In this document: positions 1-4,351 of the stretch, one piece after another
Layout: each line of letters starts with the position of its first letter
How positions within the stretch are numbered: the stretch's first letter is position 1
Assembly: GCA_021791995.1 (NCBI GenBank)
Contig: JAJYVN010000036.1
Coordinates: forward strand, 1 to 15,502
DNA from: Bacillota bacterium
GTDB taxonomy: Bacteria > Bacillota > Sulfobacillia > RBS10-35 > JAJYVN01
Direction: 5' to 3'
DNA length: 15,502 nucleotides
Notes under the pieces: model-generated
The model's database searches: none
The model's input: the letters and a program-made list of their open reading frames with translations, nothing else
What the model was told of the DNA's origin: nothing
Position numbers and translations under genes: made by a program

Positions 1-95
1 CTCCGCAAGGGGAGAGGGAACCATGGGCAACCGGCGCAAGCCGGATTGGGGCGGCACGAACAACGGTTGTCGCGGTTTGTCAGGCAAATCGGGCA
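1..95 (+). repeat. Right-end copy of a TnpB-type element (repeat copy 1)
   Basis: An ungapped alignment with 7261-7355 gives 71 identical positions of 95; similarity is lost after base 95. The first copy is cut by the window edge, so its full length is unknown. It can fold into two hairpins: 31-44 with a GCAA loop and 57-72 with one bulged A. In the second hairpin, base pairs 62-68 and 63-67 are A-T here and G-C in the other copy. The other copy lies downstream of a TnpB zinc-ribbon remnant, so I infer that this is the right end of an IS605/IS607-type element. In that class the right end overlaps the omega-RNA. The repeat stops where mazG homology begins. Confidence 0.65.
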
Positions 96-819
96 GCATG
101 ACACCACCCATGCGAGTCTCTGTCCCTACGCTCTGGAAGAGGCGAGAGAGGTGGTGGAGGCCGCCAGGACCGGTGATCCGCATGCATTGGCGGAAGAACT
201 GGGAGACTTGTTGCTGCAGGTGCTCCTGCATGGGGTGATCGCCGAGGAAGAGGGGAGCTTCACTCTGGTAGAGATCTTGGATGAACTTGCGGCGAAGCTG
301 ATTCGGCGTCATCCACATGTGTTTGCGCGAGAGCCGGGAGCGCGCGATCTCACACCCGAGGAGGTGGCGGAAAGTTGGCAAGCGACGAAGGAGCAGGAGC
401 GCCCGCTGGTCCGGCAGGCTTGGCTCCATGCGGTGCGCCGCGATCTCCCTGTGTTGGCGGAAGCACAGCGGTTGGGGCAACGCGCCGCCGAAGTGGGTTT
501 TGACTGGTCATCCCCTGAGGAGGCATGGCCAAAGGTCGAAGAGGAGATGGGGGAGTTTCGTGCGGCGTGGCGAGCCGGGGAGGGTGCGAGTGTCCTCGAG
601 GAGGAACTGGGCGACCTCCTGTTTTCCCTGGTGAGTGTCGGGCGATTACTCGGGATGGATGTGGAGGTTGTGATGCTCGGGGCCAATCAGAAGTTCCGTC
701 GTCGGTTCGCGGCGATGGAGGACGAGACGAGGAGACAAGGCCGGGAACTGGCTGGAATGAAAGCGGAAGAAATGGATCAACTATGGAGATCGGTGAAGGC
801 CGAGGAGCCATCCGTCTGA
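46..819 (+). CDS. mazG: MazG-family nucleoside triphosphate pyrophosphohydrolase (YabN), 5'-truncated
   Basis: MazG enzymes hydrolyse NTPs and dNTPs to monophosphate and pyrophosphate. The product has two MazG domains. The first keeps the metal-binding pattern LEEAREVVEA then EELGDLL, followed by the RRHPHVF motif. The second begins at GFDW and has EEEMGEF then EEELGDLL and NQKFRRRF. Homology starts only at HDTTHASLCPY: the preceding CPWD segment, and the tetrapyrrole-methylase domain normally fused in Firmicute YabN, are absent. Codons before about base 97 come from the repeat at 1-95. The frame is open to the window edge. TTG at 46 is a formal start without a visible ribosome binding site. 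The gene is probably an interrupted yabN whose 3' part survives; expression is uncertain. It is followed 140 bp later by the HU gene. Confidence 0.85.
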   Translation: MGRHEQRLSRFVRQIGQHDTTHASLCPYALEEAREVVEAARTGDPHALAEELGDLLLQVLLHGVIAEEEGSFTLVEILDELAAKLIRRHPHVFAREPGARDLTPEEVAESWQATKEQERPLVRQAWLHAVRRDLPVLAEAQRLGQRAAEVGFDWSSPEEAWPKVEEEMGEFRAAWRAGEGASVLEEELGDLLFSLVSVGRLLGMDVEVVMLGANQKFRRRFAAMEDETRRQGRELAGMKAEEMDQLWRSVKAEEPSV

Positions 820-959
820 AAAAAAGGCCTATCGCGGCCACTTTGGACGGCGATCCAGCAGGGACAAGGCTTTGGGGGCTCGAATGAGCGCGGGAAAGTC
901 GAAGGCCGGGCGACGCTAAGAAGCGGTCCCTGGCGAGAAGAAAAGGGGGAAGACGCGTC

Positions 960-1232
960 GTGAACAAGGTGGAGCTGGTGACGGCAGTTTCCGATCGGGC
1001 CAATATCACGAAGAGCCAGGCAGAGAAGGCGATTTCCGCATTTGTCGAAACCATTGAGGACGCTCTGAAGACGGGCGACAAGGTGAGCCTCGTCGGTTTC
1101 GGAACCTTTGAGGTGCGTGATCGGAAGCCGCGCGTCGGGCGCAATCCGCAAACGGGCGAGGAGATTCGAATTCCCGCGAGCCGAGTGCCTTCCTTCAAAG
1201 CGGGGAAGGGGCTCCGCGAGTCGATCAGCTGA
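960..1232 (+). CDS. hup: HU family DNA-binding protein
   Basis: This 90-residue protein is a complete HU histone-like DNA-bending protein. It shows the N-terminal helical dimerisation half (MNKVELV...TKSQAEKAI), the GFGTFEVRDR strand region, the DNA-contacting arm with GRNPQTGEEIRIPA, and the C-terminal PSFKAGKGL motif. The start is GTG at 960, with AAGGGGGA at 943-950 nine bases upstream. HU compacts and bends DNA and acts as a dimer in the nucleoid. Its location between mazG and the yabO-yabP block is typical of several Clostridia. The gene ends 30 bp before a strong hairpin that separates it from the convergent rqcP gene. Confidence 0.97.
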   Translation: MNKVELVTAVSDRANITKSQAEKAISAFVETIEDALKTGDKVSLVGFGTFEVRDRKPRVGRNPQTGEEIRIPASRVPSFKAGKGLRESIS

Positions 1233-1261
1233 GGAACGCCCGCCGTTTCCTGGCCTTATAT

Positions 1262-1295
1262 CGGTGCAGGCGCGCTCTTACGGCCGCCTGCACCG
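1262..1295. terminator. Bidirectional hairpin terminator between hup and rqcP
   Basis: An 11-bp perfect stem (1262-1272 with 1285-1295) encloses a 12-base loop. It sits between two convergent genes. It is followed by GTTTATT on the + strand and by ATATAAGG on the - strand, so the T-tract is weak. Its position three bases from the rqcP stop codon supports use by both transcripts. Confidence 0.75.
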
Positions 1296-1297
1296 GT

Positions 1298-1564
1298 TTA
1301 TTCGGGTGTTCGTGGATCCTGCGCGATGATCTCATAGAGTTCCGTGGCGCGTGCCCGGTCCATGTTGCCGGTCGGTACGTCGCGGACGATCACCTTGAGC
1401 GTGCGCGGTCCATAGTCCAGTTGGAGCACGTCCCCGGCTGAGACCGGGGAAGAGGCTCGGGCTACTTGGCCGTTCCGTTGGACGCGGCCCGCGTCGCAGA
1501 GTTCATTGGCCACGGTGCGGCGCTTCACAAGGCGCGCCACTTGGAGGAACTTGTCGAGTCGCAT
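1298..1564 (-). CDS. rqcP: S4-domain ribosome quality-control factor RqcP (YabO)
   Basis: This 88-residue protein is a single S4 RNA-binding domain. It begins MRLDKFLQVARLVKRRTVAN, then has the basic turn CDAGRVQRNGQVARAS and the strand GDVLQLDYG, as in Hsp15/YabO proteins. In Bacillus, RqcP works with RqcH on obstructed 50S subunits in alanine tailing of stalled nascent chains. The ATG at 1564 matches the family N-terminus; GGGAAC lies a few bases upstream. In the usual arrangement rqcP is co-directional with mazG and yabP, but here it is on the opposite strand, convergent with hup and divergent from yabP, and therefore needs its own promoter within 1565-1902. Confidence 0.93.
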   Translation of the reverse strand: MRLDKFLQVARLVKRRTVANELCDAGRVQRNGQVARASSPVSAGDVLQLDYGPRTLKVIVRDVPTGNMDRARATELYEIIAQDPRTPE

Positions 1565-1601
1565 GAGCGTTCCCGATCGACCCTTGGTCCATCGGGATCA
1601 T
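1503..1601 (-). other. Possible upstream ORF overlapping the rqcP start
   Basis: On the - strand an ATG at 1601-1599 is immediately preceded by a purine-rich tract (complement of 1602-1615) containing perfect GGAGG cores. This signal is stronger than the one before rqcP. The 32-codon frame (MIPMDQGSIGNAHATRQ...) overlaps the first 62 bases of rqcP out of frame and stops at 1503. The peptide resembles nothing I know. It may be a leader ORF coupling translation to rqcP, or a chance frame. Confidence 0.3.
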
Positions 1602-1902
1602 CCCTCCCTCCTCCCGACAAATTCTGCGCGTGCCCGGAATCATCCTGGCATCCCATCTCCCTTTTCCCGCATACGCTGATGAACAAGGAACGGAGGGTGT
1701 ATGGGATCCTTCGTCGGTGACCGTGTGCGGTGGGGACCGGGGCTCGTCCCCACACACCAAGCGGCCTTGCCGAGGTGTTTGGTGAGATCGACGTTGTGGC
1801 AGGACACAGCCGCATCTGTCGCACGCTATCTGTCCCAAACGGAGGGAGGGAGCCGCGACTGCGCCGTCACCGGAAGGCGACGGGATCCCTCGCGGCACGT
1901 TG
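1565..1902. other. Intergenic region between divergent rqcP and yabP, with a hairpin
   Basis: About 340 bp separate the two divergent genes, so promoters in both directions are expected here. I find no convincing sigma-A or sigma-E promoter by eye. The clearest structure is a perfect 8-bp stem (1730-1737 with 1746-1753) around an 8-base loop, extendable by flanking GTGT and ACAC. No T-run follows on either side. Long frames through the region look like shadows with no recognisable protein. Confidence 0.5.
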
Positions 1903-2262
1903 ATGACCACATCCGACGGGCGGACGGGTTTCGGACCGGGGGACAACACTGCAGCATCGCCGCATCGTGCCCGGGGCACATCCGTTGAGCACAGTGTTTC
2001 CATTCGATCGCGTGAGCAAGCTACGGTCAGTGGTGTTCTGCGCGTTGCGTCCTTTGATGATCAGCAGGTCGTGCTAGAGACCAGTCTCGGCGTGCTCACG
2101 ATGTTAGGGCAGGGCCTTCAGATTAAGCAACTCGATCTGACCGAGGGAAGCTTTCGAATCGAGGGACACGTTGATTCCCTGATCTACACCGATACGCACC
2201 CGTCCGCGCACGACCGCCGGAAGGGCAGTCGTGGACACGTGTTGGGAAGGCTCTTCCGCTAA
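1903..2262 (+). CDS. yabP: YabP-family sporulation protein
   Basis: The C-terminal 85 residues carry the YabP/YqfC signature: HSVSIRSREQATVSGVLRVASFDDQQVVLETSLGVLTMLGQGLQIKQLDL, then EGSFRIEGHVDSLIY. In Bacillus, YabP is needed for normal spore cortex assembly and is made in the mother cell. About 30 residues before the conserved part are poorly conserved and may not be translated. ATG at 1903 (TTG at 1900 is adjacent) is the only good start I see, with a weak GGAAGG upstream. The tail after VDSLIY is basic (DRRKGSRGHVLGRLFR). yabQ follows about 50 bp later on the same strand, as in other spore formers. Confidence 0.88.
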   Translation: MTTSDGRTGFGPGDNTAASPHRARGTSVEHSVSIRSREQATVSGVLRVASFDDQQVVLETSLGVLTMLGQGLQIKQLDLTEGSFRIEGHVDSLIYTDTHPSAHDRRKGSRGHVLGRLFR

Positions 2263-2314
2263 CGCGGGTGGTTTGGGGCGGTGAAAAGGACTGCCGAATC
2301 AGGTATTTGGCTTC

Positions 2315-2740
2315 GTGATGTGTACGTTGACGGGCATTGCGCTAGGCGGTGTGGCCGACGCCTATCGCTCCTGGCTCGGCACGGTCCGCCCCGCACGTTG
2401 GCTTGGCTGCATCACCGATGTGCTCTTTGCTGGCGTGTGCCTTCTTGGCGCCGTTATTGGGCTACTGCTCGCGGATTGGGGCTCCGTCCGCATCTACTCA
2501 CTTTTGGGCGCGGGTACCGGTCTAGCTCTGTATTTTTGGTTGGCGAGTCCCCTTTTGCTTCCGGTCATCACGGGAATCCTCCGCGCGGAGCGGCGCACAC
2601 GCCGTGCCGCCGTTGTCGTGGGCGCCCGACCGTTTCGTTTCCTCAGGAAACGCTCTCTCGCTGGGGTGCGCTCGGTCGGCCGCTGGACGGTGGCGGCCGT
2701 GCGTCGCATCCACTGGTCCCAACCACGGCAGCGGCGATGA
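2315..2740 (+). CDS. yabQ: Spore cortex biosynthesis protein YabQ
   Basis: YabQ is a small mother-cell membrane protein needed for cortex formation. The product (about 141 residues) has the family pattern: an N-terminal hydrophobic segment (TGIALGGVADAYRS), then two or three membrane segments around WLGCITDVLFAGVCLLGAVIGLLLADWG and RIYSLLGAGTGLALYFWLASP, and a very basic tail (AERRTRRAA...RRIHWSQPRQRR). GTG at 2315 or ATG at 2318 are the canonical starts. However, family-like residues (LPNQVFGF) continue upstream in frame to a CTG at 2291, after an in-frame TGA at 2282, so the true start may be non-canonical. It lies downstream of yabP and upstream of the HTH gene. Confidence 0.85.
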   Translation: MMCTLTGIALGGVADAYRSWLGTVRPARWLGCITDVLFAGVCLLGAVIGLLLADWGSVRIYSLLGAGTGLALYFWLASPLLLPVITGILRAERRTRRAAVVVGARPFRFLRKRSLAGVRSVGRWTVAAVRRIHWSQPRQRR

Positions 2741-2829
2741 CCACGCCAGCAGGAGAAGTGGCTAGCGGGGAGAATTCTGCTTGACCTTGTACGGATTTTG
2801 TCCTCAAACTGTCCCTAAGGTGTGCGTGT

Positions 2830-3069
2830 GTGGTGCGGCTCGAGATCCGGGGGGTTGAGCGCCTGAGCTTTCGCGAGCGCCAAGTGGTTGTCCTCAAGGA
2901 GATGGGCGAGAGCGCGGAAGCGATCGCTCGGCGGCTGGACCTTGCGCCGACCAGCGTTGCCACGTTGTACGGGCGTGCCAAGGCCAAGGGGTATGAGGTT
3001 GTGATCGTTGTGGACGGCGATCCGTTGCGCTTGTCCGAGTCCGCTGCCGAGACCGAACCGGGCGAGTGA
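2830..3069 (+). CDS. Small sigma-70 region 4-like helix-turn-helix protein
   Basis: This 79-residue product is almost entirely one HTH unit. Residues 12-52 (LSFRERQVVVLKEMGESAEAIARRLDLAPTSVATLYGRAKAKG) match the region 4 layout of sigma factors and LuxR-type regulators, with the recognition helix near TSVATLYGRAK. A short strand (YEVVIVVDGDP) and an acidic tail follow. There is no region 2, so it cannot be a complete sigma factor. GTG at 2830 has AAGGTG seven bases upstream. It sits between yabQ and the divIC-like gene, with a stop codon only a few bases before the next start. A role as transcription regulator in sporulation or division is inference from location. Confidence 0.75.
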   Translation: MVRLEIRGVERLSFRERQVVVLKEMGESAEAIARRLDLAPTSVATLYGRAKAKGYEVVIVVDGDPLRLSESAAETEPGE

Positions 3070-3073
3070 GGGA

Positions 3074-3439
3074 GTGGGGTTCGCGTTGAAGGCGCCAAGC
3101 TCCGAGCCATCGGTGGTGGTCCCGGGTCCTTTGCTCGGACGGAGGGTGCGCGGCCGCCTTCCCATGCAGACGCTGGTGATTCTGATTGTTTTCGCCTACT
3201 GCGTACAGGTCGTCGCGCGAGACGCGATGTCCTACATCGGAATGCGCGCACGGTACGCGCAGATCGCATCAACGCAGCATCAGCTCCAAGCGGAGCAACA
3301 GCGACTGCAGAACGAGATCAGCTATGAGCAGTCGAGCGCATACATCTCTGCCGCGGCGGCCCAGGAACTGGGCATGGTGCCGGCACAGCAGGTACCGCTT
3401 GCCCCGATTCAGTCCTCCGCCGCAGGCAATGGGGCGTAG
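3074..3439 (+). CDS. divIC: FtsB/DivIC-family septum formation initiator
   Basis: DivIC-type proteins are bitopic membrane proteins that join the FtsL-DivIB complex of the division septum. The product has a short basic N-terminal region (GRRVRGRLP), one membrane segment (MQTLVILIVFAYCVQVVA), then a coiled coil (RYAQIASTQHQLQAEQQRLQNEISYEQS), and the short conserved end AAAAQELGMVPAQQVPL seen in FtsB/DivIC. The start is uncertain: GTG at 3074 and TTG at 3086 are both near a GAGGGAG stretch. The gene follows the HTH gene with almost no spacing and precedes yabR, as in Bacillus. About 106 bp with a promoter separate it from yabR. Confidence 0.85.
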   Translation: MGFALKAPSSEPSVVVPGPLLGRRVRGRLPMQTLVILIVFAYCVQVVARDAMSYIGMRARYAQIASTQHQLQAEQQRLQNEISYEQSSAYISAAAAQELGMVPAQQVPLAPIQSSAAGNGA

Positions 3440-3476
3440 TGACGATTGGAGCAGGACTTTGACGACGGTTTTCTGT

Positions 3477-3506
3477 TTGACACCTCCGGAATGGCAGGGG
3501 TATACT
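3477..3506 (+). promoter_or_regulatory. Sigma-A-type promoter of yabR
   Basis: TTGACA at 3477-3482 and TATACT at 3501-3506 are separated by 18 bases. The -35 is the perfect consensus and the -10 differs at one base. A ribosome binding site AGGAGG lies at 3528-3533, twelve bases before the yabR ATG. This suggests vegetative expression of yabR independent of the upstream sporulation genes. Confidence 0.8.
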
Positions 3507-3545
3507 CCGCTTGAAGCTATCTCATTCAGGAGGCGCTGACCGTTC

Positions 3546-3971
3546 ATGCCGCTGGCTGTAGGGAGCGTAGTTGAGGGAACCGTTACCGGGATTACCAACT
3601 TTGGCGCCTTTGTCGAGCTTCCCGGCGGACAGACAGGTTTAGTTCACATCTCGGAGATAGCGGACACCTATGTGACGGATATCAACGAGCACCTGAAGAA
3701 GGCCGACAAGGTGAAGGTCAAGGTGCTCACGATTGACCCTGCGGGCCGACGGATTGGCCTCTCGATCCGGCAGGCGCAGGAAGGGGCCAGCGCGACTCGC
3801 CCTAGGCCGACGAGTGGACCGCGTCCTGGGGCTCCCCGCCCGCGCGGTGGTGGCCCGAATAATTTCGAGGACAAGTTAAAGCGCTTTATGAAGGACAGCG
3901 AGGAGCGATTGGGTGATCTGCGCCGTAACACCGAAGGTAAACGGGGCGGTCGTGGGTCTCGCTTCGCGTGA
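3546..3971 (+). CDS. yabR: S1 RNA-binding domain protein YabR
   Basis: Residues 1-75 form one S1 domain (GSVVEGTVTGITNFGAFVEL, then GLVHISEIADTYV, then VKVKVLTIDPAGRRIGLSIRQ), the general-stress/YabR class related to the polynucleotide phosphorylase S1 domain. A linker rich in Pro, Arg and Gly follows (TRPRPTSGPRPGAPRPRGG), then FEDKLKRFMKDSEERLGDLRRN and a basic Gly-Arg tail, all typical of YabR. The protein is cytoplasmic and probably binds RNA; its precise role is unsettled. ATG at 3546 has AGGAGG upstream and a strong promoter. The gene ends just before a hairpin and the tRNA gene. Confidence 0.93.
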   Translation: MPLAVGSVVEGTVTGITNFGAFVELPGGQTGLVHISEIADTYVTDINEHLKKADKVKVKVLTIDPAGRRIGLSIRQAQEGASATRPRPTSGPRPGAPRPRGGGPNNFEDKLKRFMKDSEERLGDLRRNTEGKRGGRGSRFA

Positions 3972-4001
3972 TCCGGCGAATGAGAAGGATACTCCGAGGG
4001 C

Positions 4002-4040
4002 AGGGCAGTTGTGGGGGCACAAAGCTCCTGTGACTGCCCT
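4002..4040 (+). terminator. Hairpin after yabR
   Basis: AGGGCAGT (4002-4009) pairs perfectly with ACTGCCCT (4033-4040). The 23-base loop can form further pairs between TGTG and CACA elements. It is followed by TCTGTGT, a poor T-tract, and lies eight bases before the tRNA. It may end yabR transcription or mark processing of a yabR-tRNA transcript. Confidence 0.5.
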
Positions 4041-4048
4041 TCTGTGTC

Positions 4049-4131
4049 GCCGGGGTGGTGAAAGGGCAGCCACGGGGGACTTAAAATCCCCTGGCCGTGA
4101 GGCCGTGCGGGTTCGAATCCCGCCTCCGGCA
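4049..4131 (+). tRNA. tRNA-Leu (anticodon UAA)
   Basis: The 83-base gene folds as a class II tRNA. The acceptor stem pairs GCCGGGG (4049-4055) with CTCCGGC (4124-4130) with one G-U; the discriminator base is A4131. The anticodon stem GGGGA/TCCCC (4075-4079, 4087-4091) holds loop CTTAAAA with anticodon TAA at 4082-4084. A long variable arm (GGCC GTGA GGCC) and the T arm GCGGG-TTCGAAT-CCCGC follow. CCA is not encoded (TCA follows), so it must be added after transcription. A tRNA at this place after yabR is common in Firmicutes. Confidence 0.96.
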
Positions 4132-4279
4132 TCAACTAGCACGATGGTTTCATTCGCTACGCCTGCCCCGAAAAAGGTGGAACGGGCGAAGGGCAATAAA
4201 CAACCAGCCCAGATTCGGCTCGGTATTGCCAGATAGTGGAGTTCAGCAGCTGCCGGGGCGGGTCGCAGACGAGGGCGCA

Positions 4280-4314
4280 TCGCCCCGTGTGCTCATGCTG
4301 AGCAGGCGGGGCGA
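4280..4314. other. Stem-loop between tRNA-Leu and the insertion sequence
   Basis: TCGCCCCG (4280-4287) pairs with CGGGGCGA (4307-4314). The loop contains a second perfect stem, GCTCA/TGAGC (4291-4295 with 4299-4303). No T-run follows, so termination is uncertain. The left end of the insertion sequence begins 14 bases later. I see no other gene in 4132-4328. Confidence 0.4.
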
Positions 4315-4328
4315 CCGTGTGTTGCGCA

Positions 4329-4342
4329 CTAAGGAGCCGACA
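4329..4342 (+). repeat. Left terminal inverted repeat
   Basis: CTAAGGAGCCGACA. Its reverse complement matches 6621-6634 at 13 of 14 bases (the mismatch is the third base). Confidence 0.75.
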
Positions 4343-4351
4343 GATAATAAG

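Noticed and set aside
858..933. CAGGGAC/GTCCCTG inverted repeat upstream of hup
   Set aside because: The 7-base arms lie over 60 bases apart and no other structure supports them.
350..1198. Long - strand frame across mazG and hup
   Set aside because: It is antisense to two recognised genes and its Pro/Ser/Arg-rich product is typical of a GC-rich shadow frame.
4049..4131. tRNA-Leu as an integration site
   Set aside because: No second copy of the tRNA 3' end and no integrase are present; the neighbouring element is a DDE insertion sequence with inverted repeats.
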